Source of the DNA: Anaerolineales bacterium
GTDB taxonomy: Bacteria; Chloroflexota; Anaerolineae; Anaerolineales; Villigracilaceae
Direction of reading: 5' to 3'
DNA: 64,000 nucleotides
NCBI GenBank assembly: GCA_030583885.1
Contig: CP129480.1
Span: 1,674,001-1,738,000 of the forward strand
In this document: piece by piece, positions 17,786 through 27,439 of the stretch
Layout of the letters: each line of letters starts with the position of its first letter
Position numbering within the stretch: the first letter of the stretch is position 1
The notes under the pieces: generated by a model
Databases searched by the model: none
What the model was told of the DNA's origin: nothing
Seen by the model: only the letters and a program-made list of their open reading frames with translations
Made by a program: the position numbers and the translations under genes

Positions 17786-19342
17786 TTAAATTCTCGAAAC
17801 CCTTTTTCTCAATGCATTATCATCCAGCATCTTTAATATTCGCAGGACGAAAGTCCAATTGCCCAGCCAGCTGAGGAATTCCGCCCAGAGCGCGGCGAGT
17901 CCCTGCGGTGGACTTGGTAATTCCACTGCGGTGGAGAAATCCACGATACGGTCGTCGAGCTGGTACACGTAACGGCTGAGCTGTGCCACCTTTGGCTGCG
18001 CCGGTAAAAACGCGCGCACCTGTTCGCGTTCTGCGGGGGTCAACCACTGCGGCAGGTCGGAAGTGGCTTTGAAATCACAGATCAGCGCCAGGTCTTTGAG
18101 CAGTTCCTTTTGCGCTTGATTCAAACCATTTTCCCGCGATTCAAAATACGTTACATCGGGGTCGATGTGAACCAAGTCTTTCAGCCACAAACGATGAACT
18201 ACCGTGCGGATGGCGTTCCTCGTGCCGGGCGTGGTGAAATTTTGCAGGATGGTCTCGTTGCGGTAATTTTCCCACTCGTGCGAAACATCGGGTCCGATGC
18301 GGATGGCGTCACACATTCCGAGGGCGGGCATGATCGGTGTGCCGCATGTCAAAAAGAATGCGCCGTGTCCCATCGCTTTGCGCATGTAGCCAAGGCATTC
18401 ACGGTACGCAGCTTCACGCGGCATGTCGTTATATCGTTTCCCCTTCAACGCACCCGCATATAAAAAGTCCAGTTTGTAGTAGTCAAAACCCCAGTGGCGC
18501 ACCTGCTCCATCAGTGCAGCCAGCCATGAGTGGACGTCGGGATGCGTGGTGTCGAGCGCGTAGAGCGGCTGTCCCCAGTTGAATCCAGCCGAGACGAGTC
18601 GTCTCTTATCATCGCGCAGCAACCAGTCTTTACGTTCGCGATAGGTCTTCGATGACTTCGCGACGATCAATGGCGCGAGCCACAACCCCGCTCTTCTACC
18701 CGTTGACTTGATCTTCTCAGCCAGCGCCGCCATGCCCGACGGAAATTTTTCGTTCGTCTCCCAATCGCCGATGTCCTTCTGCCAGCCGTCGTCCACTTGC
18801 AAAACTTCAAATGGTAAATCATCGAGTTGGTCAAAAGTTTCGTTCAGAATTTTTTCATCGATCGCGGTGTACAGGCCGTACCACGAGCACCACACGCGCG
18901 GCACATGATTCTTATCCGCCCTGCTAAAGCGGATTCCCAACTCGTTGACGTAGCCATCGAAGACCTGACTCTCCGCCCCATGCGCGATAAACCACTCGAT
19001 CTCGCCCGCCTCGCTCCGACCTGCGAGTTGATCCCCGACCAGAAACACATGCGCGTCTGTGGCAAGCGCGCCAAGCAGAAGGATGTTCCCATCCGCGAAT
19101 TCGACTGCGCCCACCCACGATCCATGGGGATGTTTCTCGCGGGCATAGACGGGGTCTGTTTGCAGAGGATGATAGATGGATGGCTTTTGAATCGGGCGCG
19201 GCGAGAGGTCCGTCCACGCGCTTAACGACCACGACTGCCACCCATGCCGGTAATATCGAACAGGCGTGGTGTCCAGTTGAACGTTGATTTCCTTTGCCTT
19301 GAAAATATTCTGCTTTTTGATCCCGGTGAGTCCAAGTTTCAT
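17786..19342 (-). CDS. Alpha-galactosidase-like glycoside hydrolase, family GH36
   Basis: This is a retaining alpha-galactoside hydrolase of clan GH-D, 518 aa, cytoplasmic since no signal peptide is visible. The barrel carries VWCSWYGLYTAID, QVDDGWQKDIGDW, the nucleophile Asp about 292 in YYKLDFLYAGA and the proposed acid/base Asp about 352 in RIGPDVSHEW. The N-terminal beta domain is shorter than in the longest GH36 enzymes. A reading 19 codons longer exists, but the ATG at 19342 has a Shine-Dalgarno (GGAAAG, 7 bases upstream). No sugar transporter is adjacent. Other GH36 specificities, such as alpha-N-acetylgalactosaminidase, are possible. Confidence 0.85.
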   Translation of the reverse strand: MKLGLTGIKKQNIFKAKEINVQLDTTPVRYYRHGWQSWSLSAWTDLSPRPIQKPSIYHPLQTDPVYAREKHPHGSWVGAVEFADGNILLLGALATDAHVFLVGDQLAGRSEAGEIEWFIAHGAESQVFDGYVNELGIRFSRADKNHVPRVWCSWYGLYTAIDEKILNETFDQLDDLPFEVLQVDDGWQKDIGDWETNEKFPSGMAALAEKIKSTGRRAGLWLAPLIVAKSSKTYRERKDWLLRDDKRRLVSAGFNWGQPLYALDTTHPDVHSWLAALMEQVRHWGFDYYKLDFLYAGALKGKRYNDMPREAAYRECLGYMRKAMGHGAFFLTCGTPIMPALGMCDAIRIGPDVSHEWENYRNETILQNFTTPGTRNAIRTVVHRLWLKDLVHIDPDVTYFESRENGLNQAQKELLKDLALICDFKATSDLPQWLTPAEREQVRAFLPAQPKVAQLSRYVYQLDDRIVDFSTAVELPSPPQGLAALWAEFLSWLGNWTFVLRILKMLDDNALRKRVSRI

Positions 19343-19478
19343 AGTTTTCTTTCCACGAAAAATTTGGCACATTGTACAGGATAGTGGGGTAATGGACAAC
19401 TTGCAGTTGGAAAACGAAATAAAAGGTGGCAGGAATTCCGCTGCCCGTCTTGCTCTTGGATATATTCGAATAAGGGAC

Positions 19479-19507
19479 TTGACAATTAAAAGTCAATAAT
19501 GTATATT
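19479..19507 (+). promoter_or_regulatory. Near-consensus promoter of the first Lrp/AsnC gene
   Basis: TTGACA (19479-19484), a 17-base spacer and TATATT (19502-19507) lie 35 bases before the Lrp-like start. A perfect palindrome TATTCGAATA (19463-19472) sits just upstream of the -35 and is a candidate operator, perhaps for autoregulation. Confidence 0.75.
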
Positions 19508-19542
19508 GTTTGCGTAGTATTCGGAAGAGTTATAGTGCAATT

Positions 19543-20037
19543 ATGTATGAATTCGACACAATTGATATAAAAATTGTCAATTTACTCCTTGAAGACGGGC
19601 GAATGTCCGCCTCGGAGGTTTCGCGCCGCATGGGAGGCATATCCGAGCGCGCTGTCCGTTACCGTATTGACAGGATGATCGAGGAAGGCGTCATTCAGAT
19701 CAGTGCCGTGGTCAGTCCGGAGTCGCTGGGCTTTACCATCAAGGCGGATGTCTGGCTGGAGGTCGAGTCGGATCTGATCCTTGAAGTGGCGAAGAAAATT
19801 GCGGCATTCGAGAATGTCACCTACGTGGCTTGCGGCATCGGTCAGAACGACATCAGCATCCAGGTGGTCGCAAAGGATACGTCGGAAGTCTATTATTTTG
19901 TGACCGAAGTGATACGCAAGGTGCCGGGAGTCCGCAAGACCACGACTTCCATCGTGCCGATCATTCTCAAGGATGTATATCAGTGGAGAATCCCTGAACG
20001 AATTGCGAAGGAAAAGACCAAAAACGGAAACGCATAA
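19543..20037 (+). CDS. Lrp/AsnC-family transcriptional regulator, block A
   Basis: This 164-residue regulator has an N-terminal winged helix-turn-helix (about 5-55, recognition region GGISERAVRYRIDRM) and a C-terminal RAM ligand-binding domain (about 65-150). Lrp/AsnC proteins sense amino acids or related compounds and control their uptake and use. It is the first gene of catabolic block A, 22 bases before an aminotransferase gene, so it probably regulates that block and itself. I choose the ATG at 19543 because the HTH begins there; a reading 11 codons longer would start inside the promoter region. Confidence 0.9.
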   Translation: MYEFDTIDIKIVNLLLEDGRMSASEVSRRMGGISERAVRYRIDRMIEEGVIQISAVVSPESLGFTIKADVWLEVESDLILEVAKKIAAFENVTYVACGIGQNDISIQVVAKDTSEVYYFVTEVIRKVPGVRKTTTSIVPIILKDVYQWRIPERIAKEKTKNGNA

Positions 20038-20059
20038 TTCATAAAGGAGATGGATCATC

Positions 20060-21358
20060 ATGTTCGGCTCGAAGACGCAGTCATTACAACAGCGCGCGCA
20101 AAAGGTGGTGCCGTTGGGGGTCAATTCAAATTTTCGATACTGGGGGGAGGGCATCACTCCCTATGTGGAGAATGCAAAAGGCCCGTATTTATGGGACATG
20201 GATGGAAAAAAATATATTGACTATCGCATGGCGTTTGGTCCCATTATTTTGGGTCATGCCTATGATGAGGTGGATCAAAAAGTCATCGAGGAAATTCAAA
20301 GAGGCATCCTGTTCGCCATGACGGGTGAACTTGAAATCCAGGTTGCGGAGATGATCGTGGAAATGTCCCCCGCGATCGATATGGTGCGCCTTGCCTGTTC
20401 AGGCACCGAAGCCACCATGCACGGCATCCGCGTGGCACGCGCATTCACAGGGCGCGACATCATCCTGAAATTTGAAGGCAATTATCACGGCTTCCATGAT
20501 CACACGCTCTGGTCAACCTATGCGCCTGTGGAAGCATACGGCAATAGCCGTAGTCCCATCCCCGTGCCTGCATCATCGGGCATCCCCAAGTCCATGCGCG
20601 AATTTATCATCACCCTGCCCTTCAACGACTTTGAAGGCTTTGAACGCGTCATGCGTTCCTACGGCGACCAGATCGCCGCGGTCATTACCGAGCCGTGTCA
20701 GGGCAACTGCGCCGCGATCAACCCGCAGGACGGCTTCCTCGAACTCATCCGCAAGAAGACGGAAGAACACGGCTGCGTCTTTATTTTGGATGAAGTGAAG
20801 ACGGGCTTCCGCATTGCCAACGGCGGCGCGCAGGAATACTACCGCCTCAAACCGGACCTGGTCACGTATGCCAAAGCCCTGGGCAACGGCTACCCGATAG
20901 CGGCCTTTGGCGGCAAAAAAGAAATCATGTCCATCATTGGTCACGGCGTGGCGCAGGGTGGAACATACACCAACAACAAGCCCGGCGTGGCGGGCGCGTA
21001 TGCCACGCTGAACCTGCTCAAAACCAAACCCATCCTCAAGACCATCGAAAAACGCGGACAACGCCTGATGGACGGTCTGAAGGAAATCTTTGAAGAGAAC
21101 AACATTCCTGCGGTGTTTACGGGCTATCCCGCCATGTTTTCCTTCTCGTTGAACACCGAGTCAGTCACCTGTCAACGGGACTGGGCGCAGAGTGACCATG
21201 CGCTGTATCTTGAGCTTGCTGATAAAGCCATTGCGCGCGGAGTCATGCCCGACCATGATGCCCGCGAACCCTGGTTCATGTGTTACGAACATTCCGATGC
21301 CGACGTCGACGAGACGCTGAACGTCTATGCCGAGATCGTGAAGGAAGTGAAGAAATAG
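20060..21358 (+). CDS. Class III PLP aminotransferase, HemL-like (catabolic)
   Basis: This is a fold-type I PLP enzyme of the glutamate-1-semialdehyde aminomutase subgroup, 432 aa. PLP-site features are SGTEATMHGIRVAR (about 114-127), FILDEVKTGFR (Asp about 244) and the Schiff-base lysine about 272 in TYAKALGNG. The setting beside other aminotransferases, a semialdehyde dehydrogenase and transporters argues for an amino acid or amine substrate in catabolism, not heme synthesis. A beta-amino acid or omega-amine could be the donor (inference). Strong Shine-Dalgarno aaggag before the ATG. The first structural gene after the Lrp regulator. Confidence 0.85.
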   Translation: MFGSKTQSLQQRAQKVVPLGVNSNFRYWGEGITPYVENAKGPYLWDMDGKKYIDYRMAFGPIILGHAYDEVDQKVIEEIQRGILFAMTGELEIQVAEMIVEMSPAIDMVRLACSGTEATMHGIRVARAFTGRDIILKFEGNYHGFHDHTLWSTYAPVEAYGNSRSPIPVPASSGIPKSMREFIITLPFNDFEGFERVMRSYGDQIAAVITEPCQGNCAAINPQDGFLELIRKKTEEHGCVFILDEVKTGFRIANGGAQEYYRLKPDLVTYAKALGNGYPIAAFGGKKEIMSIIGHGVAQGGTYTNNKPGVAGAYATLNLLKTKPILKTIEKRGQRLMDGLKEIFEENNIPAVFTGYPAMFSFSLNTESVTCQRDWAQSDHALYLELADKAIARGVMPDHDAREPWFMCYEHSDADVDETLNVYAEIVKEVKK

Positions 21359-21362
21359 TAGC

Positions 21363-21415
21363 GTCAAAGGTCAAATGTCGAAGGTCAAACCGATCTGTGA
21401 CAGTTGACCTTTGAC
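21363..21415. repeat. Long inverted repeat between two aminotransferase genes
   Basis: Seventeen-base arms (21363-21379 and 21399-21415) pair with one mismatch around a 19-base loop. The arms contain repeated AGGTCAAA-like words. It fills most of the 74-base gap and could form a hairpin in the transcript. A T-rich tract follows, so partial termination is possible. Confidence 0.7.
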
Positions 21416-21432
21416 TTTGTTTTGGAGAACTC

Positions 21433-22743
21433 ATGTCGAATAAACTATCCGCTCAAGAAATTGTTGATATGAATAAGGAATACACCTTCTTCTCATGGAG
21501 CGCGCAGGGAACGGTCAACCCCATTCCTGTGACGCATGCGGACGGGGTGTACTTCTACAGCGCCGATGGAAAGCGGTATCTCGATTTTGCGTCCCAGTTG
21601 GTAAATACAAATGTCGGACATCAACATCCCAAGGTGGTGAAAGCCATCCAAGACCAAGCCGCCGTGCTGACCTTTGCCAGCCCCGGCGCTGCCACCGAAC
21701 CGCGCGGCTTGCTCGGCAAGAAATTGGCGGAGATCACCCCCGGAGACTTGAAAAAGACCTTCTTCACCCTCGGCGGCGCGGAAGCAAACGAGAACGCCAT
21801 CAAGATCGCCCGCCAGTACACAGGCAGGCACAAAATTTTGGCACGCTATCGCTCCTATCACGGCGCGACGCATGGCGCGATTGCGTTGACTGGCGACTAC
21901 CGTCGTCTCGCCGCGGAGCCTGCCATTTCAGGCGTGGTGCATTTCCTTGACCCGTATTGCTATCGCTGTCCCTTTGGCTGGACCAAGGCTACCTGTCACC
22001 GCGAGTGCATCAGTCACGTGGAAGAAGTCATCCAGCATGAAGGTCCCGACCAGATCGCGGCGATCATCCTCGAAGGCGTGACCGGCACGAACGGTCTTAT
22101 CATTCCGCCGGATGAATACTGGCCCCGCATGCGCGAAATTTGCGACAAGTATGGCATCCTGCTCATTTCCGACGAAGTGATGAGCGGCTGGGGGCGCACC
22201 GGCGAGTGGTTCGCCGTGGACAACTGGGAGGTCACCCCCGACATCATCACCACGGCGAAGGGAATTACATCGGGCTACGTTCCGCTTGGCGCAGTCATTG
22301 TCCGCGAACATATCGCCAAACATTTCGATGACCATGTCCTTGTAGCAGGACTGACCTACAACGGCCACGCGCTTGCTTGCGCCGCCGCGCTTGCCACCAT
22401 CGAAGCCTATGAGGAAGATCATATCTTCGAGAACGCCTGCAAGGTGGGGAAATATCTCGGCAAGCGCTTGGAAGAATTGAAAACCAAACATCCGTCCGTG
22501 GGAGATGTGCGTTACATCGGCATGTTCTCCGCGTTGGAATTGGTGAAGAACCGCGAGACGAAAGAACCGCTCGACATCACTGCGCTCAAGAACTTCCTCA
22601 TCTCCAATGGCGTATATGTCTTCAATTTCAAAAACATCCTCTTCGTCGTGCCGCCGCTGATCATTACCGAAGAACAATTGGATGAAGGCTTGAACATGAT
22701 CGATGAGGGGCTGGCAGAATTGATGGATACACAGACGAATTAA
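21433..22743 (+). CDS. Class III PLP aminotransferase (omega-amino acid:pyruvate type)
   Basis: This 436-residue aminotransferase resembles taurine/beta-alanine/GABA:pyruvate aminotransferases. Motifs are [18 protein letters not shown] (about 114-131), [14 protein letters not shown] (about 247-260) and the PLP lysine about 276 in [10 protein letters not shown]. An unusual Cys-rich loop [17 protein letters not shown] lies at about 176-192. Next to it is a CoA-acylating malonate-semialdehyde-type dehydrogenase, so beta-alanine is the most attractive donor, giving malonate semialdehyde (inference). The stop is followed after 4 bases by palindromic repeat copy 2. Confidence 0.85.
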   Translation: MSNKLSAQEIVDMNKEYTFFSWSAQGTVNPIPVTHADGVYFYSADGKRYLDFASQLVNTNVGHQHPKVVKAIQDQAAVLTFASPGAATEPRGLLGKKLAEITPGDLKKTFFTLGGAEANENAIKIARQYTGRHKILARYRSYHGATHGAIALTGDYRRLAAEPAISGVVHFLDPYCYRCPFGWTKATCHRECISHVEEVIQHEGPDQIAAIILEGVTGTNGLIIPPDEYWPRMREICDKYGILLISDEVMSGWGRTGEWFAVDNWEVTPDIITTAKGITSGYVPLGAVIVREHIAKHFDDHVLVAGLTYNGHALACAAALATIEAYEEDHIFENACKVGKYLGKRLEELKTKHPSVGDVRYIGMFSALELVKNRETKEPLDITALKNFLISNGVYVFNFKNILFVVPPLIITEEQLDEGLNMIDEGLAELMDTQTN

Positions 22744-22747
22744 TGAT

Positions 22748-22780
22748 ATGTAGGGGCGCAGCGTCGCTGCGCCCCTACAT
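22748..22780. repeat. Palindromic repeat family, copy 2
   Basis: This perfect palindrome has 16-base arms (22748-22763 and 22765-22780) around a central T, with the same core as copy 1. It lies between the aminotransferase stop and the dehydrogenase Shine-Dalgarno. A spurious upstream start of the next gene would translate through it. Confidence 0.9.
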
Positions 22781-22790
22781 CGGAGAAAAT

Positions 22791-24257
22791 ATGGAAATCC
22801 TAAATTACATCAACGGCGAATGGATAAAACCTAACGTCAGTGACTATTTCGATGTCATCAATCCTGCCACGGGAAAGGTGATTGCAAAGACCCCGCTCAG
22901 CACAAAAGCGGATGTGGCTGCAGCGGCGAAAGCGGCAAGTGAAGCGTTTGTCGGCTGGCGCAGAACGCCCGTCAATGACCGTGTGCAGTACCTGTTTAAA
23001 CTCCGCAACATCATGCGCGAGCATGGTGATGAAATTGCCCAGCTCATCACGGATGAATGCGGCAAGACCCTTGAAGAGGCAAAAGCAGAAATGGTGCGCG
23101 CGTACGAAAATATCGAAGTCGCCTGCGGGATGCCGCATATGGGCAAGGGCGAATTTGTGGAGGATATCGCCCCCGGCATCGACGAGATCATGATCCGTCA
23201 GCCTGTGGGTGTGTGTGCCACCATCGCACCGTTCAACTTCCCGGGCATGATTCCGTTCTGGTATCTGCCGTATGCGTTGGCGGCGGGCAACACCTACGTT
23301 ATCAAACCCTCCGAAAAAGTTCCGATGACGATGCAATATATTTTCAAACTCGTCGAGCAGGTTGGCTTCCCCAAGGGCGTGGTCAACATGGTCAACGGCG
23401 CGAAGGATGCGGTGGATGGCATTCTTGAGCATCCCGCAATCCGCGCCATCACCTTCGTCGGCTCGACCAACGTGGCGAGGTACATCTACTCCACTGCGGC
23501 GGCGCATGGCAAGCGCGTGCAGGCGCAGGGCGGAGCGAAGAATCCCGTCATCATTTTGCCTGATGCGGATATGGAAATGGCGACGAAGATCATCGCCGAT
23601 TCGGCCTTCGGGTGTGCTGGTCAGCGTTGTTTGGCAGTTTCTTTGGCTGTGACCGTGGGCGAAGCCAAGAACGAATTCACCGAATTGATCTGTGACGCCG
23701 CCGCTTCGCGCACCGTCGGCTACGGCATGGACTCGGGCGTGCAGATGGGACCGGTCATCAACACCGCCTCGCAGCAGCGCGTGGAGCAGTTGATCGCGCT
23801 CGGTGTAAAGGAAGGCGCAGGCGTCCCCGTGGATGGACGCGGGACGAAGATCAAAGGCTACGAGGGTGGATCCTTCGTCCGCCCGACGATCCTGTCCGAC
23901 GTCCAGCCTGGAAGCGAGATCTGGAAGACGGAAATCTTTGGTCCCGTGCTCAGTCTCATGCACGTCAACACCATTGATGACGCCGTCCAACTTGCCAACA
24001 GCGGCGTGTATGGCAACCAAGCCAGCCTGTTCACTACCAGCGGGAATGCGGCACGGAGATTCCGTTACGAAGTGGATGCGGGCAATATCGGCATCAATAT
24101 TGGTGTTGCCGCGCCGATGGCATTCTTCCCTTTCAGCGGCTGGAAGGATAGTTTCTTTGGCGACATGCATGGGCAGGGCACGGATGCGGTGGAGTTCTTC
24201 ACGCAGAAAAAAGTTGTGGTCGAACGTTGGCCGAAGGAATGGAGCCGGAAATTCTAG
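22791..24257 (+). CDS. mmsA: CoA-acylating (methyl)malonate-semialdehyde dehydrogenase
   Basis: This is an aldehyde dehydrogenase-superfamily enzyme, 488 aa, converting malonate or methylmalonate semialdehyde with CoA and NAD to acetyl- or propionyl-CoA plus CO2. It has the NAD-site [14 protein letters not shown], the catalytic Cys about 280 in [10 protein letters not shown], and the subfamily signature [18 protein letters not shown] near the end. The start at 22791 has a Shine-Dalgarno (ggagaaa); an in-frame ATG at 22743 would run through the palindromic repeat and is rejected. It supplies the acyl-CoA exit of block A. Confidence 0.93.
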   Translation: MEILNYINGEWIKPNVSDYFDVINPATGKVIAKTPLSTKADVAAAAKAASEAFVGWRRTPVNDRVQYLFKLRNIMREHGDEIAQLITDECGKTLEEAKAEMVRAYENIEVACGMPHMGKGEFVEDIAPGIDEIMIRQPVGVCATIAPFNFPGMIPFWYLPYALAAGNTYVIKPSEKVPMTMQYIFKLVEQVGFPKGVVNMVNGAKDAVDGILEHPAIRAITFVGSTNVARYIYSTAAAHGKRVQAQGGAKNPVIILPDADMEMATKIIADSAFGCAGQRCLAVSLAVTVGEAKNEFTELICDAAASRTVGYGMDSGVQMGPVINTASQQRVEQLIALGVKEGAGVPVDGRGTKIKGYEGGSFVRPTILSDVQPGSEIWKTEIFGPVLSLMHVNTIDDAVQLANSGVYGNQASLFTTSGNAARRFRYEVDAGNIGINIGVAAPMAFFPFSGWKDSFFGDMHGQGTDAVEFFTQKKVVVERWPKEWSRKF

Positions 24258-24264
24258 TTCTGGG

Positions 24265-24297
24265 TATGCGCGGGCACCCCGGGAGGGCGCCCGCATA
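24265..24297 (+). terminator. GC-rich hairpin after mmsA, possible weak terminator
   Basis: TATGC...GGGC and GCCC-GCATA arms pair with a 2-base bulge, followed by AAATT instead of a true T run. It may attenuate reading into the symporter gene. Confidence 0.35.
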
Positions 24298-24337
24298 AAT
24301 TCACCCGCTGGGTCGGGAAAAAGGAGATTGCAAAGAA

Positions 24338-25975
24338 ATGGAACTGGAAGGCTATTCACATGTTTGGTTGATCGTGACATTCATCGTCGGCTTTTTTGCC
24401 GTGCGCATGGGTGTCGGCATTTGGGCTTCGCGAAAAATTTCAAATGCCGCGGATTATATCGTTGCCGGGCGCAGGTTACCGATCTACATGGTCGGTGCCT
24501 CGGTGATGGCAACCTGGTTCGCCGCTGAAACACTGTTGGGGGCGTCTTCGACGGCATATCAATATGGATTTCAGGGGGTGGTGTTCGACCCGTTCGGGGC
24601 GGCGGCATGTCTCTTCCTTTCGGCGTTTTTCTTTACGCGCCTGATGCGCCGTGCACGCTACCTGACCGTCGTGGACTTTTTTGAGCGCCGCTACGGAAAG
24701 GGAATGACCATTCTGGCTTCGCTGGCCCAACTCTTGACATATTTTGTTTGGACGGGTGCGCAGATCGTTGCCGCTGGCACCATTGTAGTTGCCCTGTTCC
24801 CGGATGTGCCGCTCGTGGTCGGGATGGCGCTTGTGACCGTCTGGGTGGTCGGCTACACCATGCTGGGCGGGATGCTGGCAGATACCATGCTTGATTTCAT
24901 TCAGATGTTTTTCACGGCGGGCGGTGTCACCCTCATTTTTGCATTTCTGCTATATCAAGTGGGCGGCTGGGAAGGCATGACCGCCATCAGCGAAACGCTA
25001 TACAACCCGAAACCGTTCACCCTTCTGCCGGACATGACGGAAGGCGGGGCTGGGTATCTCGGCTACTTCAAGGCGACCGCCTGGATCTACTGGCTGGCGG
25101 CGTGGATGGCGATCGGTCTCGGCTCGGTTCCCACGCAGGACTTGTTCCAGCGTTCCATGTCCGCTCGCAATGAATCGACGGCGGTTTGGGGAACGTATCT
25201 GGCGGGTGTACTGTACCTGGTCTTCGGCGTCATGTCTCCTTTGATCGGCATCATGATGTTCAAACTTGACCCGAATGTGGTCAATTTTGACGGGGTGTTG
25301 ATCATGGCTGCGCTGAATTATGTCCCGCCTGTGCTCGTGGCGCTCTTCATGGCGGCGCTCGCTTCAGCGCTGATGAGCACAGCGGATAGCTCCCTGCTGG
25401 CGGGCGCTTCGGTCGTGACCCAGAACCTGTTCCCGTTATTCGGGAAAAAACTCGATTCCGCCAGCGAAGTCAAATGGACACGCATCATGGTTGCCGTCAA
25501 CGGCACGATTGGCATCGTCATTGCCGCCTCTGCGGCGGTGATCTATGAACTGGGCGTGGTGGCCTGGTCCATCCTGCTGGTCGGCTTGTTCACGCCCTTT
25601 GCATTCGGCATGTACTGGAAAAAAGCCAATCAATATGGTGCGGCGGCGGCTTTCATTGGAGGGTTTCTGGCGTGGGCAATCGGCATTGTGATCGCCTACA
25701 ACGTCGGTATCGGCGGAGACCCCACCCTTCTCGTTTGTGAAGGTGACACGGATTGCGCGTTCTGGGACGCGACCTATATCGCCTCGCTCCCTGCCTTCCT
25801 TACTTCCATTGCGATGATGATCGTCGTCTCGCTGGCGACCCAGAAGAAGGATGCCCCCAAGCCGATCACCGATGTGGATGGCGAACGGATGGATACCAAT
25901 CCTGTTCACTATCTTGGTCTGATTCCCATCAGGGACGCGCTCCGCAAGTTGCGCCCCGAAGAATACGACAAATAG
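24338..25975 (+). CDS. Sodium:solute symporter (SSS/PutP family), block A
   Basis: This 545-residue polytopic membrane protein has about 13 predicted helices. The SSS-type core includes ADYIVAGRRLPIYMVG, MATWFAAETLLGASS and the ASALMSTADSSLLAGAS segment characteristic of the family sodium site. SSS proteins import amino acids, organic acids or amines with sodium. It is clearly paralogous to the symporter in block B (33895-35499), down to the C-terminal CEGD...CxFWDA loop. The substrate is not readable, but context suggests an amino acid or amine. Shine-Dalgarno aaggaga. Confidence 0.9.
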   Translation: MELEGYSHVWLIVTFIVGFFAVRMGVGIWASRKISNAADYIVAGRRLPIYMVGASVMATWFAAETLLGASSTAYQYGFQGVVFDPFGAAACLFLSAFFFTRLMRRARYLTVVDFFERRYGKGMTILASLAQLLTYFVWTGAQIVAAGTIVVALFPDVPLVVGMALVTVWVVGYTMLGGMLADTMLDFIQMFFTAGGVTLIFAFLLYQVGGWEGMTAISETLYNPKPFTLLPDMTEGGAGYLGYFKATAWIYWLAAWMAIGLGSVPTQDLFQRSMSARNESTAVWGTYLAGVLYLVFGVMSPLIGIMMFKLDPNVVNFDGVLIMAALNYVPPVLVALFMAALASALMSTADSSLLAGASVVTQNLFPLFGKKLDSASEVKWTRIMVAVNGTIGIVIAASAAVIYELGVVAWSILLVGLFTPFAFGMYWKKANQYGAAAAFIGGFLAWAIGIVIAYNVGIGGDPTLLVCEGDTDCAFWDATYIASLPAFLTSIAMMIVVSLATQKKDAPKPITDVDGERMDTNPVHYLGLIPIRDALRKLRPEEYDK

Positions 25976-25989
25976 ATTTTTTACACCTC

Positions 25990-26034
25990 ATTCGGCGGGT
26001 TCCGTCAACGGATGATGGGACCTGCCGAATTATT
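25990..26034 (+). terminator. Hairpin terminator between the symporter and patA-like gene
   Basis: ATTCGGC-GGT and ACC-GCCGAAT arms (25990-26000, 26020-26030) pair, followed by TATTT. It may split block A into two transcripts or reduce readthrough into the putrescine genes. Confidence 0.55.
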
Positions 26035-26049
26035 TCATAAGGAGAGATC

Positions 26050-27408
26050 ATGTCAGGCGATCTTAATCGTGCCATTGAGTATGCTGAAAAATGGATCGAG
26101 ATCATCCACAAGGCGGATGTTCCGGAAAAGGAGGGGAAGTGGATCATTGATGAATCAAAATATAATTTTGCCGAACATTACAATCGCAACTGGCTCGAGT
26201 ACCGCAAATCTGTGACGGAGGCGGGCGACTGGGCGGCGGTGGAATGGAGCGGTTCCGGCGCTGTCTTCAAGGATGTGCTGGGACGCGAATATCTGGATTT
26301 CCTGGGCGGCTACGGCATGATGGACCTGGGTTGGAGTCACCCCGAGGTGGTGGCGACCGTCCGCGCGCAACTAGACCGCTCGCCGATGCCATCGCAGGAG
26401 CTGCTTGACCCGCTGCGTGGTGTGCTGGCGAAATTGCTGGCATCCATCCTGCCCGGCGATTTGAAATACAGCTGGTTTGGCGCAAGCGGTACGGAAGCCA
26501 ATGAAGCCGCCATGAAAATTGCGAAACTGTACACCGGGAAGACCGCCTTCATTGTGGCGGTGAAAGCCTTCCACGGCAAGACGATGGGCTCGCTTTCACT
26601 CATAGGGAAATCGGATTTTCGTGCATCGGTGGGCCCCATGTATGGGGGGCAGGTGTATCATGTCCCGTTCGGTGATGCAGAGGCGGTGGAGCGGCAGCTC
26701 GAAATCTGCGATAAGGTTGGCATTGGAGTCGCAGCGGTGGTGTTCGAACCGATTCAGGGCGAGGCAGGGGCGATTGTCCCGCCGGATGATTTCTGGCCCC
26801 GCATTCGCGCCGCAACCAGGAAGCATGGTGTGTTGTTAATAGCAGATGAAGTGCAGACGGGATTGGGCAGGACTGGAAAGCTATGGGGCGTGGATCATTG
26901 GGATGTTACTCCCGACGTTATCACGGTTGCCAAGTCACTGGGCGGCGGTGTGATGCCCATCAGCGCGGTGACAACCACGGAGGAAATATTCCATCCGATG
27001 ATGTACCCGAACCCCTTCATGCACACCACGACCACCGGCGGCGGTGCGCTGGCCTGTTCGGCCGCGATCGCTGCCATTCATATCACTCTGCGTGAGCGCC
27101 TTTGGGAAAAAGCTGCGGAGAAGGGCGAATATCTTATTGAAAATTTGGATAAATTCGTTGTACAATATCCGCAAATTTATGAGAAAATAACTGGCAAAGG
27201 TCTTCTGATTGGTATGCATTTCAAAAATCCCGAAACAGGCTATAAAGTGGCTTCCGCGTTATTCAGGCGCAATGTTTTGGTGGCAGGGACATTGACAAAC
27301 GCGCAGACGATCCGGATTGAGCCACCGCTGGTTGTCATGCGGGAGCAGATGGATGCATTGCTTGATCGTCTCGACGACGCGCTAAAGGAAATCAGCAAAT
27401 CGATGTAA
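26050..27408 (+). CDS. patA: Putrescine-type class III aminotransferase
   Basis: This 452-residue protein resembles putrescine aminotransferase (PatA/YgjG), which converts putrescine with 2-oxoglutarate or pyruvate to 4-aminobutanal. It has an N-terminal extension typical of that subgroup (FAEHYNRNWLEYRKS), GASGTEANEAAMKIAK (about 144-159), IADEVQTGLGRTGK (about 264-277) and the PLP lysine about 295 in TVAKSLGGG. It lies directly upstream of potABCD with 31 bases between, supporting a polyamine substrate. Shine-Dalgarno aaggagag before the ATG. Other diamines such as cadaverine are possible. Confidence 0.82.
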   Translation: MSGDLNRAIEYAEKWIEIIHKADVPEKEGKWIIDESKYNFAEHYNRNWLEYRKSVTEAGDWAAVEWSGSGAVFKDVLGREYLDFLGGYGMMDLGWSHPEVVATVRAQLDRSPMPSQELLDPLRGVLAKLLASILPGDLKYSWFGASGTEANEAAMKIAKLYTGKTAFIVAVKAFHGKTMGSLSLIGKSDFRASVGPMYGGQVYHVPFGDAEAVERQLEICDKVGIGVAAVVFEPIQGEAGAIVPPDDFWPRIRAATRKHGVLLIADEVQTGLGRTGKLWGVDHWDVTPDVITVAKSLGGGVMPISAVTTTEEIFHPMMYPNPFMHTTTTGGGALACSAAIAAIHITLRERLWEKAAEKGEYLIENLDKFVVQYPQIYEKITGKGLLIGMHFKNPETGYKVASALFRRNVLVAGTLTNAQTIRIEPPLVVMREQMDALLDRLDDALKEISKSM

Positions 27409-27439
27409 TTTACTTCATACTATTCAGAGGAGAAGATGG

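Noticed and set aside
20060..21358. Annotation as glutamate-1-semialdehyde aminomutase of heme synthesis
   Set aside because: No other heme gene is nearby and the surrounding genes are catabolic. The similarity only shows the subgroup.
22800..24380. Long minus-strand frame (526 codons) opposite mmsA
   Set aside because: The plus strand encodes a clear aldehyde dehydrogenase with intact catalytic residues. The opposite frame is rich in His, Arg and Asp, as expected for a shadow of GC-rich coding DNA, and has no family motifs.
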